A DNA stretch of 64,000 nt from Ramlibacter ginsenosidimutans (GCF_016654015.1 NZ_JAEPWM010000001.1:434001-498000), one strand, 5' to 3'; shown: positions 1-10,570, counted from the stretch's first letter. Translations and numbers: made by a program. The notes: generated by a model from the sequence alone, not told the origin.

Positions 1-1
1 G

Positions 2-898
2 CTGGCGTGGAATGCGCAGGCCTTCCTGCCGGAGGTGGTCGGCTTCAACCTCGGGTACGAGCAGTTGCCGCTGCACCTGTTGATCACGTCGTACGAGCTC
101 AATGAGCTGGGGCTGGATCCCTACTACTTCACCCTGCATGTGACGGTGGACAACGCGGACACCGGCCATGCCCGCCGCGCGTGCCAGGCGGTGATGGACA
201 TGCTCCCGCGCCTGGACGATGGCGGCGCGTTCTGGCAGCGCGTGCACGCGGGGGCGAAACTCGCGAGCGCAGGACTGGGGACCAGCGACGTCATCAAAGG
301 CTTCGACATCGGGCGCGAGGCGCTGCGCATCCTCGCGCGCAAGGCGACCACGGGCCAGGGCGCGCATTCGGAGTATTGCCGGATCGCCGGCCGCGGCATC
401 AATGACTGGCTGGCTGCGCCGGAACAGATGCCCGGTTTTGTCACCGCGCTGGAGCAAGCCGGCTGGATCCGCTTCGGCGAGCCGGCGGAGGCGAGCCGCT
501 TCTGGCGCCTGCTGCAAGGCGAGCGCGCCGAGATGTTCGGTGTGTCCTCCACTTACGAACTGCAGGTGCTGCACGACTGGATGCGCGGCGCCGCCAGCGC
601 CGACGGCCGCCCGTTCACCGAAGCCGCGCCGACCGGCGGGACGCCGAAGCGCCGGGCCACGTTCCGGGCCGGCGTGCGCGGCCGCGGAGTGCCGGCGGAG
701 GCGGCCGGCGACCCGTTGGACCCCGACCTCACCTTGCTGCGGGAGCAGATGCGCACGGCGGACGATGGCACGCGCACCGCCCTGTTGCTGCGCGCGATGT
801 CGCCCGCGCAGCACTGGACGCCGGCAGGACTGGAAGCGACGCGGGTCTTCTGGGGCGAGCTGACGTCCCTGCCGGCACGCGTCCCGTGCGCGGCGTGA
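2..898 (+). CDS. Iron-containing redox enzyme family protein (haem-oxygenase-like diiron fold), 5' truncated by window edge
   Basis: The reading frame is open from base 2, so the N-terminus lies outside the window; an internal GTG at 35 is probably not the true start. The visible part begins LAWNAQAFLPEVVGFNLGYE and continues through TLHVTVDNADTGHARRA. The ordered acidic and histidine residues (LPE, GYE, then H and DxxxH in this helix pair) match the haem-oxygenase-like diiron oxidase/oxygenase superfamily (iron-containing redox enzyme, Pfam Haem_oxygenas_2). Members bind two irons and oxidise fatty acids, amino acids or pathway intermediates; the substrate here cannot be read from sequence. 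The C-terminal 80 residues are low-complexity and Arg/Ala-rich. It converges on ruvB with a 16-base gap. Confidence 0.6.
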   Translation: MAWNAQAFLPEVVGFNLGYEQLPLHLLITSYELNELGLDPYYFTLHVTVDNADTGHARRACQAVMDMLPRLDDGGAFWQRVHAGAKLASAGLGTSDVIKGFDIGREALRILARKATTGQGAHSEYCRIAGRGINDWLAAPEQMPGFVTALEQAGWIRFGEPAEASRFWRLLQGERAEMFGVSSTYELQVLHDWMRGAASADGRPFTEAAPTGGTPKRRATFRAGVRGRGVPAEAAGDPLDPDLTLLREQMRTADDGTRTALLLRAMSPAQHWTPAGLEATRVFWGELTSLPARVPCAA

Positions 899-914
899 CG
901 CGCGCGATCGTCGC

Positions 915-1969
<1,055 letters not shown>

Positions 1970-1973
<4 letters not shown>

Positions 1974-2545
1974 CGGGCGAGTGCCTTCAACGCCAGCTTG
2001 ATGCCGTCACTCACGCCCACCTCCTTGGGCAGCGACTTCAGCGAAGCCTGCGCTTCCTTGTCGCTGTAGCCCAGGGCGACCAGCGCCTGCAGGATATCGG
2101 CCTGGGCATCATCGACGACATGGCCGGCAGGCAGGCCGAGGTCGGCGCCGACCTTGCCCTTCAACTCCAGCAGCAGCCGTTCCGCCGTCTTCTTGCCGAT
2201 GCCGGGGATCTTCACCAGCCGGCTCGCGTCCTGCTGCGTGACGGCCTGGCCGATGTCGCCCACGCTCATGCCACTGAGCACCGCGAGCGCGGTGCGCGGG
2301 CCCACGCCGGAAATCTTGATCAGCTGGCGGAACGCTTCGCGCTCGCCGGGCGTGCCGAACCCGAACAGGATCTGCGCGTCCTCGCGGACCACGAAGTGCG
2401 TGAGCAGCGAGACCTTCTCGCCCAGCGCGGGCAGGTTGTAGAACGTGCTCATGGGCACGTCCACCTCGTAGCCCACGCCATGGCAGTCCACCAGGACTTG
2501 CGGCGGGTTCTTTTCGGACAACGTCCCCGTCAATCTGCCTATCAT
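1970..2545 (-). CDS. ruvA: Holliday junction branch migration complex subunit RuvA
   Basis: The 191-residue product starts [20 protein letters not shown], the standard RuvA N-terminus with its OB fold. Two helix-hairpin-helix segments follow ([19 protein letters not shown] and [19 protein letters not shown]), then the C-terminal domain that contacts RuvB ([20 protein letters not shown]). RuvA tetramers bind the four-way junction and load RuvB. The frame stays open far upstream, but conservation fixes the ATG at 2545. Only 27 bases separate this start from the divergent phoH start at 2573, so the two promoters must overlap or lie inside neighbouring coding sequence. Confidence 0.97.
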
Positions 2546-2572
2546 TGCGGTCCCTCTGCCGGGATTATCAGC

Positions 2573-3514
2573 TTGATTCTCCGCCACGCCTTCAGCCCCC
2601 TGAACAACACCCGCCTCATGCACCTGTGCGGGCCCATGGACGAACACCTGCGCACCATCGAGACGGCACTGCAGGTCCGCGTCTCGCACCGGCAGGAACA
2701 TTTCCGGGTGGAAGGACCCAAGGCGAAGGCGGAACGCGCGCTGGACCTGCTGCAGGCCTTGTACGAGATCGCCGGCCGCACGATCTCGAAGGAGAAGGTG
2801 CAGCTGATGCTCGCCTCCGAAACGGCGATCGAGCAGGACGAGGACGGTGCGCTGGTGCTGCACACGCGGCGCACCGACCTGAAGGCGCGCACGCCCAACC
2901 AGAGCGTGTACCTCGACAACATCGCCGGCCACGACATCACCTTCGGCATCGGGCCAGCGGGCACGGGCAAGACCTATCTCGCCGTCGCCTGCGCGGTGGA
3001 CGCGCTGGAGCGCAGCGCCGTGCAGCGCATCGTGCTGACCCGGCCTGCGGTGGAAGCGGGCGAGAAGCTCGGTTTCCTGCCCGGCGACCTCACGCAGAAG
3101 GTCGATCCCTACCTGCGTCCGCTGTACGACGCGCTCTACGACCTCATGGGGTTCGAGCGCGTCACCAAGGCCTTCGAGCGCAATGCGCTGGAGATCGCGC
3201 CGCTCGCCTTCATGCGCGGCCGCACCCTGAACAACGCCTTCGTCATCCTCGACGAGGCGCAGAACACCACGCCGGAACAGATGAAGATGTTCCTCACGCG
3301 CATCGGCTTCGGCAGCAAGTGCGTGGTCACGGGCGACGTCAGCCAGATCGACCTGCCCAAGGGCTCGCTGTCCGGACTGGTCGACGCCGAGCGGGTGCTG
3401 CGGCTCGTGAAGGGCATCGCCCACACGCGCTTCACCAGTGCGGACGTGGTGCGCCATCCGCTGGTCGCACGCATCGTGGACGCCTACGATGCGTCCCGCA
3501 AGACGCAGGCATGA
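2573..3514 (+). CDS. phoH: PhoH-like ATPase (YbeZ type)
   Basis: A cytoplasmic PhoH-family ATPase, related to the helicase core of RNA-processing enzymes. It has an N-terminal KH-like part ([20 protein letters not shown]), Walker [12 protein letters not shown] and Walker [11 protein letters not shown], followed by [10 protein letters not shown]. In proteobacteria ybeZ neighbours ybeY and the two proteins act together in rRNA maturation; ybeY is the next gene here. The start is uncertain: a TTG at 2573 gives 313 residues and the family-like N-terminus [20 protein letters not shown], while the ATG at 2618 would give 298. I prefer the TTG because relatives carry that leader. Confidence 0.93.
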   Translation: MILRHAFSPLNNTRLMHLCGPMDEHLRTIETALQVRVSHRQEHFRVEGPKAKAERALDLLQALYEIAGRTISKEKVQLMLASETAIEQDEDGALVLHTRRTDLKARTPNQSVYLDNIAGHDITFGIGPAGTGKTYLAVACAVDALERSAVQRIVLTRPAVEAGEKLGFLPGDLTQKVDPYLRPLYDALYDLMGFERVTKAFERNALEIAPLAFMRGRTLNNAFVILDEAQNTTPEQMKMFLTRIGFGSKCVVTGDVSQIDLPKGSLSGLVDAERVLRLVKGIAHTRFTSADVVRHPLVARIVDAYDASRKTQA

Positions 3515-3569
3515 GCCGCCGGGCCGCCCCAAGGCGAATCCCGCAGTCCGCAGGACGGAGGGTCGTCCA

Positions 3570-4019
3570 GTGAACGCGGCGCTGGAACTGTCCCTGCAGT
3601 TCGCCGCCTTCCCGGGCGCGGCCGCCCACCGGGCCGTGCTGCGTCCGGCGCGCGTGCGCCGCTGGGTGGCGATGGCGCTGGACGCACCCGCGGAGATCGC
3701 GGTGCGCGTCGTCGGCGCCGCCGAAGGCCAGGCGCTGAACCGGCAGTTCCGCGGCAAGGACTACGCGACCAACGTGCTCACCTTCGACTACGCGCGCGCG
3801 CCGGTCGTGGCGGCCGACCTGGTGCTGTGCGCGCCGGTGGTGGAGCGGGAAGCGAATGAACAGGGCAAGACCCTGGAGGCGCACTACGCGCACCTGCTGG
3901 TGCACGGCACCTTGCACGCGCAGGGCTACGACCACGAGACCGGCGAGCGCGACGCGCTGGAGATGGAAGCGCTGGAGATCCTGCTGCTGGGGGCGCTGGG
4001 GTTTTCGAATCCGTATTGA
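3570..4019 (+). CDS. ybeY: Endoribonuclease YbeY (rRNA maturation factor)
   Basis: The 149-residue product carries the zinc-binding signature [11 protein letters not shown] near the C-terminus, preceded by [14 protein letters not shown], both diagnostic of YbeY. This single-strand-specific metallo-endoribonuclease matures the 16S rRNA 3' end and helps 70S quality control. The GTG start at 3570 was chosen because family homology begins there; the upstream frame is open but unlike YbeY. It lies 55 bases after phoH, consistent with one transcript. The gene ends at a palindromic repeat shared with the convergent dtd. Confidence 0.95.
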   Translation: MNAALELSLQFAAFPGAAAHRAVLRPARVRRWVAMALDAPAEIAVRVVGAAEGQALNRQFRGKDYATNVLTFDYARAPVVAADLVLCAPVVEREANEQGKTLEAHYAHLLVHGTLHAQGYDHETGERDALEMEALEILLLGALGFSNPY

Positions 4020-4026
4020 GCGGGGT

Positions 4027-4116
4027 GCTGGGGTTCGCTGGCGCTCACCGCCAGCCTACCGGTGGCGCTTCCGTTCTGGATTTCGTAGGCTGGCGGTGAG
4101 CGCAGCGAACCCCAGC
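4027..4116. repeat. Convergent-end palindromic repeat, copy 1
   Basis: Left arm 4027-4059 starts GCTGGGGTTCGCTGGCGCTC and right arm 4085-4116 is its reverse complement apart from one extra G; the 25-base loop is not conserved. The element fills the space between the ybeY stop (4019) and the dtd stop (4118). The same arms recur at 15851-15939 and 36906-36998, also between convergent genes. It has no T-run like a classical terminator but could end transcription from both sides. Confidence 0.9.
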
Positions 4117-4117
4117 G

Positions 4118-4558
4118 CTACCGCACCGTCACCGGAATCGTCACCGGCCCGTCGTTGACCAGGTGCACCTGCATGTCCGCCGCGAACTCGCCGGTCTGCA
4201 CCACGGGATGCCCGGTCCGCGCCTGCTGCACGAGGTAGTCGTAGAGCCGGCGGCCCTCGTCGGGCGGCGCCGCGTTGGTGAAACTGGGACGGTTGCCGCC
4301 GCTCGTGTCGGCCGCCAGCGTGAACTGGCTGACCAGCAGCAGCCCGCCGGCGACGTCCTGCACGCTGCGGTTCATCTTGCCGGCCTCGTCGCTGAAGATG
4401 CGCAGCTTCAGCAGCTTGGCCAGCAGCTTGTCGGCCTGCACCTCCGTGTCGCCTCGCTCCGCGCAGACCAGCACCAGCAGCCCCTGCGCGATGGCGCCGA
4501 CGGTACGCCCGTCGATGACGACACTGGCCTCGCGCACGCGCTGCACCACGGCCAGCAT
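4118..4558 (-). CDS. dtd: D-aminoacyl-tRNA deacylase (D-Tyr-tRNA deacylase)
   Basis: A 146-residue protein starting [20 protein letters not shown] with the two DTD active-site motifs [13 protein letters not shown] (SQxT) and [12 protein letters not shown] (the cross-subunit Gly-Pro dipeptide lies in the NRPSF region). The homodimer removes D-amino acids, and glycine from tRNA-Ala, as translation proofreading. Length is typical. The start ATG at 4558 overlaps the stop of the upstream cation-efflux gene by one base (TGATG), indicating co-translation. The 3' end abuts the palindromic repeat. Confidence 0.97.
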   Translation of the reverse strand: MLAVVQRVREASVVIDGRTVGAIAQGLLVLVCAERGDTEVQADKLLAKLLKLRIFSDEAGKMNRSVQDVAGGLLLVSQFTLAADTSGGNRPSFTNAAPPDEGRRLYDYLVQQARTGHPVVQTGEFAADMQVHLVNDGPVTIPVTVR

Positions 4559-5475
4559 CAGATCAGGTCCTTCTCGTCGTCGAAGTGCGCTTCCACGTCG
4601 CTCGGAAGCAGCTGGATCGAGGCGCGCAGGCCGGGCACCGCGCTCATGAGCGCCTGCTCCACCGAGCCGCGCAAGGCGGCAGCGCGGCCGAGCGTCCAGT
4701 TTGCGGGCATGTGCATGTGCATGTCGACGAAGCGCCGCTGGCCCGAGCGGCGCGTGGACAAGTGGTCGAAGCGGATCGTATGGTGCTCGAACTGCTCCAG
4801 CGTCTGGTGGATCACGTCCATGACCTCGGGCTCCAGCGCACGGTCCATCAGTCCCTCGGAAGACTTCCACACCAGGTGCACGCCCTCGCGCAGGATGTTG
4901 ATGGCCACCGCGATGGCGACGATCGGATCCAGCCAGAGCCAGTGTGTGAAGGCCGCGAGCGCAACCCCGGCGATGACGCCGACCGAGGTCCAGACGTCGG
5001 TGACCAGGTGGCGCGCATCGCCTTCCAGCGCCATGGACCGATGGGTGCGCGCCGACTGCAGCATCAGCCAGGCCAGGCCGCCATTGATCGCGGCGCTTGC
5101 GGCGGAGACCAGCAGGCCGACGCCCAGCTGCTCCAGCGGTTGCGGCGCCATCAGCCGCAGCACCGCCGTCCACAGGATGCCCGCGGCCGCCACCATGATC
5201 ATCAGCCCCTCGAAGCCGGCGGAGAAATACTCCGCCTTGTGGTGCCCATAGGGATGGTCTTCGTCGGCCGGTCGCGCCGCGATGCTCACCATCAGCAAAG
5301 CGAAAGCGGCGCCCGCCAGGTTGACGATGGACTCCATCGCATCGGACAGCAGGCCCACCGAACCGGTGAGCCGCCAGGCGAAGAACTTGAGGGCGATGGT
5401 CAGCAGCGCGACGGCGATGGACCAGCGAAGCAGCGCGTTCGGAGGCAGGCGCTGCGCAACGGAAACCAGGGACAT
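4558..5475 (-). CDS. Cation diffusion facilitator (CDF) family transporter
   Basis: A 305-residue inner-membrane metal/proton antiporter of the CDF family. It has about six hydrophobic segments; the first begins near [20 protein letters not shown]. The metal-site motif [12 protein letters not shown] in TM2 and the intracellular [16 protein letters not shown] signature are present, and a C-terminal cytoplasmic domain with [16 protein letters not shown] is His-rich, as in FieF-like proteins. Likely substrates are Zn, Fe, Co or Mn ions; sequence alone does not decide. The ATG at 5475 is preferred over a GTG at 5493. It is coupled to dtd. Confidence 0.92.
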   Translation of the reverse strand: MSLVSVAQRLPPNALLRWSIAVALLTIALKFFAWRLTGSVGLLSDAMESIVNLAGAAFALLMVSIAARPADEDHPYGHHKAEYFSAGFEGLMIMVAAAGILWTAVLRLMAPQPLEQLGVGLLVSAASAAINGGLAWLMLQSARTHRSMALEGDARHLVTDVWTSVGVIAGVALAAFTHWLWLDPIVAIAVAINILREGVHLVWKSSEGLMDRALEPEVMDVIHQTLEQFEHHTIRFDHLSTRRSGQRRFVDMHMHMPANWTLGRAAALRGSVEQALMSAVPGLRASIQLLPSDVEAHFDDEKDLI

Positions 5476-5510
5476 GCGGTGATTGTGCGGCACGCCGTGG
5501 CGCCGCCGCT

Positions 5511-5921
5511 TCAGTGCGGGCGCCCGGGAAAGATCATCAATGCGGGCTCGACTTGCGCGAGGGCGAAGAAGTCCCGGTCGTTGTGCAGCAGGAGCGCCCC
5601 GTGTTCCAGCGCGAGCGCCGCGATGAGGCAGTCGTTGGGCTTGCGCACGGTGAACCCTGAGGCGCGCGCGGCGCGATGGAGCTGCGCGGCGACTTCATAA
5701 GTGGAGAGTTCGCGTGGCTGCAGGATCAGGGTCGACCAGAGCACCTGCCGCATGTAATCGTATTCGGCGTCGTCGCGGATGCCCTGCAGGACCTCCTGGA
5801 AGACGATGCCGGTGGTGGCGATTTCCTCGCTCTCCTCGCGGGCTTCCACGTAGCGGGTAGCGGCCGTCGCGCGCGCGCGGTGGATGTCGATCCAGACACT
5901 CGAATCGAGCAGCAGCATCAC
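5511..5921 (-). CDS. vapC: Type II toxin VapC, PIN-domain ribonuclease
   Basis: A 136-residue PIN-domain protein. The acidic catalytic set is visible as D6 ([10 protein letters not shown]), E43 (FQEVLQG), D97 ([12 protein letters not shown]) and D115/D117 (LLHNDRDF), which coordinate Mg or Mn for RNA cleavage, usually of initiator tRNA or other tRNAs in this family. The GTG start at 5921 overlaps the vapB stop by four bases (GTGA); an ATG at 5918 is an alternative one codon in. It forms a two-gene operon with the upstream antitoxin. Confidence 0.92.
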   Translation of the reverse strand: MMLLLDSSVWIDIHRARATAATRYVEAREESEEIATTGIVFQEVLQGIRDDAEYDYMRQVLWSTLILQPRELSTYEVAAQLHRAARASGFTVRKPNDCLIAALALEHGALLLHNDRDFFALAQVEPALMIFPGRPH

Positions 5922-6208
5922 TTCTTCTTTGACGGCTTCGCGGCTTTCGCCGGTGTGACGCGGTAGCTGGCGACGCCCTGTTCGACGCGGTACTTCCCCG
6001 CGGGCTCGCCCGGGTCTGCCTTGGGGTCGTAGTCCGGCCAGTACGTGTCGTCCGTCGCGCGCCCCCAGACCTCCCGCAAGCGCGGCCGCTTGGCCCGCGC
6101 CACCAGGTCGCGCAACGCGCGATCCACCACTTCGCGCTTGGTCCGCGCGCCAGAGACCTTCATGGCCTCCGCGACGAGCTCCTCGTCGATGTCGATGTTG
6201 GTGATCAC
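5918..6208 (-). CDS. vapB: Type II antitoxin VapB-like
   Basis: The N-terminal 40 residues (ITNIDIDEELVAEAMKVSGA, then RTKREVVDRALRDLVARAKR) are a ribbon-helix-helix fold of the VapB type, used for operator binding and toxin neutralisation. The rest (REVWGRATDDTYWPDYDP onward) is longer than most VapBs and ends in a lysine-rich tail AAKPSKKK; the tryptophan/acidic stretch is the likely VapC-binding segment. A GTG at 6208 gives 96 residues and best fits homology; a GTG at 6232 would give 104. It probably autoregulates with VapC at the TTGTACAA dyad just upstream. Confidence 0.85.
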   Translation of the reverse strand: MITNIDIDEELVAEAMKVSGARTKREVVDRALRDLVARAKRPRLREVWGRATDDTYWPDYDPKADPGEPAGKYRVEQGVASYRVTPAKAAKPSKKK

Positions 6209-6214
6209 GGGGTC

Positions 6215-6223
6215 ATTGTACAA
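6215..6223 (-). promoter_or_regulatory. Putative vapBC -10 box overlapping a TTGTACAA palindrome
   Basis: On the minus strand TACAAT occupies 6220-6215 and the perfect 8-bp palindrome TTGTACAA occupies 6216-6223. The -10 ends seven bases before the GTG at 6208, so a transcript from it would be leaderless. No good -35 is visible; TGGCAT lies about 16 bases further upstream. A short dyad on the core promoter is what an autoregulated toxin-antitoxin operon would be expected to have. This is inference from sequence. Confidence 0.4.
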
Positions 6224-6248
6224 ACGACCCACATGAATGCCACACCGC

Positions 6249-7484
6249 CTATCCGAGCGTCACCCGCGCGAACTTGCGCTTGCCCACCTGCACGACGTAC
6301 GTGCCGGCGGCGAGCTTGAGCGCCTTGTCGCTCACGGTCGCGGAGTCCACGCGCACGCCACCGCCTTCGATCAGCCGGTTCGCCTCGCTGGTCGAAGGCG
6401 CGAGCCCCGCCTGCTTCAGCAACTGCGCGATCCCGAGCGGCGCCCCGGCGAGCGAGAGCTCGGGGATGTCGTCGGGCACGCCGCCCTTGCTGCGGTTCAC
6501 GAAGTCCTGCTCCGCCGCTTCGGCGGCGGCGGCGTCGTGGAAGCGCGCCGTGATCTCCTTGGCGAGCATCACCTTCGCGTCGCGCGGGTTGCGGCCGCCC
6601 TCGGTCTCCGACTTCAGCCTGGCGATCTCCGCCGCGCTGCGGAAGCTGAGCAGCGTGTACCAGCGCCACATCAGCGTGTCCGAGATCGACATCACCTTGG
6701 CGAACATCGTGTTCGCGTCCTCGGTCACGCCGATGTAGTTGTTCTTGCTCTTGGACATCTTCTCGATGCCGTCGAGGCCCTCCAGCAAGGGCATGGTCAG
6801 GATGCACTGCGGCTCCTGGCCGTACTCCGCCTGCAGGTGGCGGCCCATGAGGAGATTGAACTTCTGGTCGGTGCCCCCGAGCTCCAGGTCCGAACGCAGC
6901 GCCACCGAGTCGTAGCCCTGCATCAGCGGATACAGGAATTCGTGGATGCTGATCGGCGTGCCCGCCTTGAAGCGCTCGTGGAAGTCGTTGCGCTCCATCA
7001 TGCGGGCCACGGTGTACTTCGCCGCCAGTTGGATCATGCCGCGGGCGCCCAGCGGATCGCTCCATTCGCTGTTGTAGCGAAGCTCGGTGCGCGCCGGGTC
7101 GAGGATCTTGTCGGCCTGCGCGCGGTAGGTCTCGGCATTGCGCTTGATCTGCTCCGCCGTCAGCGGCGGCCGCGTGGTGTTGCGCCCCGACGGATCGCCG
7201 ATCATGGAGGTGAAGTCGCCGATCAGGAAGATCACCTGGTGGCCGAGGTCCTGCAACTGGCGCATCTTGTTCAGCACCACGGTGTGGCCGATATGGATGT
7301 CCGGAGCGGTCGGGTCCAGGCCCAGCTTGATGCGCAACGGCACGCCCGTGGCCTCGGAACGGGCGAGCTTCTGTTCCCAGTCTTCCGCGGGAATGAGTTC
7401 CTCCGCGCCCCGCAGGCTGACGGCCATCGCTTCCCGCACACGATCGGTCACCGGGAATTTTTTTGTTACAAGCTCTTGATTCAT
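6249..7484 (-). CDS. tyrS: Tyrosine--tRNA ligase
   Basis: A 411-residue class I aminoacyl-tRNA synthetase. HIGH lies at residues 64-67 ([11 protein letters not shown]) and KMSKS at 242-246, with the tyrosine-site loop [16 protein letters not shown] between. A C-terminal S4-like RNA-binding domain ([20 protein letters not shown]) completes it. This is the TyrRS form with the HIGH motif rather than the HxGH spelling of E. coli TyrS. The ATG at 7484 has no obvious Shine-Dalgarno sequence. It is divergent from the M23 peptidase gene, an arrangement common in beta- and gammaproteobacteria. Confidence 0.98.
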   Translation of the reverse strand: MNQELVTKKFPVTDRVREAMAVSLRGAEELIPAEDWEQKLARSEATGVPLRIKLGLDPTAPDIHIGHTVVLNKMRQLQDLGHQVIFLIGDFTSMIGDPSGRNTTRPPLTAEQIKRNAETYRAQADKILDPARTELRYNSEWSDPLGARGMIQLAAKYTVARMMERNDFHERFKAGTPISIHEFLYPLMQGYDSVALRSDLELGGTDQKFNLLMGRHLQAEYGQEPQCILTMPLLEGLDGIEKMSKSKNNYIGVTEDANTMFAKVMSISDTLMWRWYTLLSFRSAAEIARLKSETEGGRNPRDAKVMLAKEITARFHDAAAAEAAEQDFVNRSKGGVPDDIPELSLAGAPLGIAQLLKQAGLAPSTSEANRLIEGGGVRVDSATVSDKALKLAAGTYVVQVGKRKFARVTLG

Positions 7485-7521
7485 AAGGGGATTTGCGGTC
7501 GACCTGGCAGCCCGGGCTGGC

Positions 7522-7527
7522 TATACT
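7522..7527 (+). promoter_or_regulatory. Putative -10 box (TATACT) for the M23 peptidase-anmK unit
   Basis: TATACT lies in the 183-base divergent spacer between tyrS and the peptidase gene. The hexamer 17 bases upstream, TCGACC, is a poor -35. The predicted leader would be about 135 bases. No other convincing signal stands out in this spacer. Confidence 0.3.
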
Positions 7528-7667
7528 GCGGCTCGTTTTGTGGCTGTCGATTCTAGATGCGGCAGTCTTTCCTGCCCTCACGCCATCGGCGCACCACGCG
7601 TCATCGTGCAGGGCGAAACCCCGCAGGCTCGTAGGACGAGACCGGCAGGGCGACACAAGGACAGTGA

Positions 7668-9023
7668 GTGAAGCAAACTTGGTGGACCCTCGGGGAAGAG
7701 CTTGTGTCCCGCGCAGCCCATGCGCTCGAACACCATCCCCGCCAGGTCACCGCGCTGGTTGCAGCCCTGCTGCTCACCGGCGGTGGTGGCGCGTACGCGG
7801 TGGCCTCCTTCGCGCCCGACCCGTCCCTGCTGCCCGTGCGCGAGGTGCTCGAGAACGTGCAGCCGCTGCCGCTCGCGGAGCAGGCGGAAGCGCTGGACAC
7901 GCACCGGTTCAGCCTCTATTCGAACGAACAGGTCCGCCCGAGCGACACGGCCGAATCCCTGCTGTCCCGCCTCGGGGTGAATGACGCCGGAGCCGCCGCC
8001 TTCCTGCGGCAGGACCCGCTTGCGCGTGCGCAGGTGCTCGGCGCGGCCGGCCGCTTCGTCAGCGTGGAGGCCACCGACAGCCACGACCTGCTGCGCCTGA
8101 AGGCGCGCTGGGCGGTGGACGACCGCACGTTCCAGCGCCTGGTCGTCGAGCGCCAGGCCGATGGCCATTTCAGCAGCCACGTCGAAACGGCGCCGCTGGT
8201 CGCATCGCTGCGCATCGGCAGCGGCACCGTCCGCACCACCCTCATGGCCGCCGTCGACGACGCCGGCATCCCCGAAGCGGTCACCAGCCAGCTGGTGGAC
8301 ATCTACTCCAGCGAGATCGACTTCCGCCGCGCGCTGCGCGCGGGCGATCGCTTCTCCGTGGTGTACGAAACCCTCGAAGCCGATGGCGAGCCGATGCGCA
8401 CGGGCCGCGTGGTGTCGTCGCAGTTCACCAACGCGGGCCGCGTGCTCGAAGCGCTGTGGTACCAGCAACCCGGGCGGCCGGGCGGCTACTTCGACTTCCA
8501 GGGCCACAGCCTGGAGCACCAGTTCCTCGCCTGGCCGGTCGCCTTCACGCGCATCAGCAGCAACTTCGCGATGCGCTTCCATCCCCTGCTGCATCGCTGG
8601 ATCAAGCACGAGGGGACCGACTTCGCCGCGCCCACGGGCACGCCCGTGCGCAGCGTCGGCAGCGGCCGCGTGGAATTCGCCGGCTGGCAGAACGGCTACG
8701 GCAACGTCGTCCACGTGGACCACGGCAATGGCGAGTCGAGCGTGTACGCGCACCTGAGCCGCATCGGCGTGCGCGTGCACGAAATGGTCCAGCGCGGCGA
8801 GGTGATCGGCAACGTCGGCATGACCGGCTGGGCGACGGGGCCCCACCTGCACTTCGAGTTCCGCGAGAACGGGCAGCTGCGCGATCCGGTGGAAATGGCC
8901 CACCAGAGCAAGTCGGTCGAACTCACGCCGCAGGCGCGCGCCGACTTCGACAAGCTGGCGCACACCATGCGCACGCAGCTGGCGCTCTCGGCCAGCAGCA
9001 GCCAGGTCGCCAGCCTCCGCTGA
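7668..9023 (+). CDS. M23-family peptidoglycan endopeptidase (MepM/LytM type)
   Basis: A 451-residue envelope protein. An uncleaved signal anchor is predicted around residues 26-48 (VTALVAALLLTGGGGAYAVA). An N-terminal half resembles the OapA/MepM-type region (VRPSDTAESLLSRLGV; DIYSSEIDFRRALRAGDRFS). The C-terminal LytM domain has zinc ligands H314 and D318 (KHEGTDF) and the HLH motif H393/H395 (GPHLHFEF). It should cleave peptidoglycan cross-links in the periplasm, and the adjacent anmK recycles the resulting anhydro-muropeptide sugar. The GTG start at 7668 is the only good one near the homologous N-terminus. Confidence 0.93.
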   Translation: MKQTWWTLGEELVSRAAHALEHHPRQVTALVAALLLTGGGGAYAVASFAPDPSLLPVREVLENVQPLPLAEQAEALDTHRFSLYSNEQVRPSDTAESLLSRLGVNDAGAAAFLRQDPLARAQVLGAAGRFVSVEATDSHDLLRLKARWAVDDRTFQRLVVERQADGHFSSHVETAPLVASLRIGSGTVRTTLMAAVDDAGIPEAVTSQLVDIYSSEIDFRRALRAGDRFSVVYETLEADGEPMRTGRVVSSQFTNAGRVLEALWYQQPGRPGGYFDFQGHSLEHQFLAWPVAFTRISSNFAMRFHPLLHRWIKHEGTDFAAPTGTPVRSVGSGRVEFAGWQNGYGNVVHVDHGNGESSVYAHLSRIGVRVHEMVQRGEVIGNVGMTGWATGPHLHFEFRENGQLRDPVEMAHQSKSVELTPQARADFDKLAHTMRTQLALSASSSQVASLR

Positions 9024-9047
9024 TGGCGGGGCGCTAGGATGCGCCCC

Positions 9048-10154
9048 ATGGCGGAACTCTTCATCGGCCTGATGTCGGGCACCTCGATGGACGGGGTGGA
9101 CGGCGTCGTCGCCGATTTCTCTTCCGGTGTACGCGTGCTGCGCCACGCGAGCACGGGCTTCAGCGACGCCTTGCGCGCCGAGCTCATGGCGCTGAACGCG
9201 AGCGGTCCCGATGAATTGCACCGCGGCTGGCTCGCGGGCAACGCGCTGATGCGCGTCTATGCCGACGTGGTGCGCCAGTTGCTCGCCGACGCCGGCATCG
9301 TGCCCGCGGCGGTCAGCGCGATCGGGGCGCACGGCCAGACCGTGCGGCACCGCCCGCAGCAGTTCGACGGCACGGGCTACACGATCCAGCTGGCGCAGCC
9401 CGCGCTGCTGGCGGAGCTCACGGGCATCCGCGTCGTCGCCGACTTCCGCAGCCGCGACGTCGCCGCCGGCGGCCAGGGCGCACCGCTCGCGCCGTTCTTC
9501 CACCAGTCCGTGTTCGCCCAACCGGGGGAGACCGTGGGCGTGCTGAACATCGGCGGCATTTCCAACCTCACGGTGCTGCGCGCGGACGGCAGCATGCAGG
9601 GCTTCGACTGCGGGCCCGGCAACGCGCTGATGGACGCGTGGTGCGAACAGCACACGGGCCGCCCCTACGACGATAACGGCGCCTGGGCAGCCACGGGCCG
9701 CGTGCTGCCCGACCTGCTGGCCTTGCTGCTCGGTGAGCCCTACCTGTCCATGCCGCCGCCCAAGAGCACGGGCCGCGATCTCTTCAACCGCCCCTGGCTC
9801 GCCGCTCACCTGCGCGGGTTCGCCGGCGCTGCTGCGGCCGACGTGCAGGCGACGCTCACGGAATTCACCGCGCGCGCGTGCGCCGATGACGTGCACCGTC
9901 ATGCGGACGCACTGCGCAAGCTGGTGGTATGCGGCGGCGGCGCTCTCAACGGCTTCCTGACGCGCCGGCTGCAGGCGCTGCTGCCCCGGACCCAGGTGGT
10001 GTCCAGCGCTGCGGAAGGACTGCCGCCGCTGCAGGTGGAAGCCGCCGCCTTCGCCTGGCTGGCGATGAAGTGCGTGCGGGGCGAAAAGCTGGCGCTGCAA
10101 AGCACGACGGGCGCCCGAGGCGCCCGCGTGTTGGGTGGGATCTACCCGGCCTAG
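9048..10154 (+). CDS. anmK: Anhydro-N-acetylmuramic acid kinase
   Basis: A 368-residue sugar kinase beginning [20 protein letters not shown]; the phosphate-binding MSGTSMDG is the AnmK signature. [17 protein letters not shown] and [10 protein letters not shown] complete the active site, and [15 protein letters not shown] is the second nucleotide-binding motif. The enzyme opens and phosphorylates anhydro-MurNAc to MurNAc-6-phosphate in cell-wall recycling. An ATG at 9039 is possible, but AGGA at 9036-9039 sits at the right distance for the ATG at 9048. It lies 24 bases after the peptidase gene and shares its CTAG stop with convergent erpA. Confidence 0.97.
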   Translation: MAELFIGLMSGTSMDGVDGVVADFSSGVRVLRHASTGFSDALRAELMALNASGPDELHRGWLAGNALMRVYADVVRQLLADAGIVPAAVSAIGAHGQTVRHRPQQFDGTGYTIQLAQPALLAELTGIRVVADFRSRDVAAGGQGAPLAPFFHQSVFAQPGETVGVLNIGGISNLTVLRADGSMQGFDCGPGNALMDAWCEQHTGRPYDDNGAWAATGRVLPDLLALLLGEPYLSMPPPKSTGRDLFNRPWLAAHLRGFAGAAAADVQATLTEFTARACADDVHRHADALRKLVVCGGGALNGFLTRRLQALLPRTQVVSSAAEGLPPLQVEAAAFAWLAMKCVRGEKLALQSTTGARGARVLGGIYPA

Positions 10155-10516
10155 ACGGTGAAGCTGGAGCCGCAGCCGCAGGTGGTGGTCGCGTTCGGGT
10201 TCTTGATCACGAACTGCGCTCCCTGCAGGTCTTCCTTGTAGTCGATCTCGGCGCCGACCAGGTACTGGTAGCTCATCGCGTCGATCAGCAGCGAGACCCC
10301 GTTCTTGGTCATGACGGTATCGTCGTCGTTGGCGATCTCGTCGAAGGTGAAGCCGTACTGGAAGCCCGAGCAGCCGCCGCCCTGCACGAACACGCGCAGC
10401 TTCAGGTCGGGATTGCCCTCTTCCGCGATCAGGTCGGCGACCTTGGCCGCTGCGCTGTCGGTGAACAGCAGCGGGGCGGGCATCTCGGCGGACACATTTT
10501 CGGCAACAGCACTCAT
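10151..10516 (-). CDS. erpA: Iron-sulfur cluster insertion protein ErpA
   Basis: A 121-residue A-type Fe-S carrier. The three cluster-binding cysteines are C49 ([11 protein letters not shown]) and C113/C115 ([10 protein letters not shown]). It delivers [4Fe-4S] clusters to apoproteins in the cytoplasm. The acidic N-terminal extension of about 15 residues ([15 protein letters not shown]) is typical of Burkholderiales ErpA. The last four bases overlap anmK on the other strand: the palindrome CTAG at 10151-10154 gives a TAG stop in both directions. Confidence 0.96.
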   Translation of the reverse strand: MSAVAENVSAEMPAPLLFTDSAAAKVADLIAEEGNPDLKLRVFVQGGGCSGFQYGFTFDEIANDDDTVMTKNGVSLLIDAMSYQYLVGAEIDYKEDLQGAQFVIKNPNATTTCGCGSSFTV

Positions 10517-10570
10517 GATTCTTCCTCAGGTGGTTCGCGATGGTAGCGCGGCCCGGCCGGGCCGCACCGC

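Noticed and set aside
2546-3757. Extension of ruvA frame upstream, opposite phoH
   Set aside because: RuvA homology starts exactly at MIGRLTG; the extension is antisense to phoH and ybeY.
5511-6232. vapBC as mark of a larger mobile island
   Set aside because: The flanking genes (cation efflux, tyrS) are ordinary chromosomal genes and no mobility gene or repeat borders the pair.
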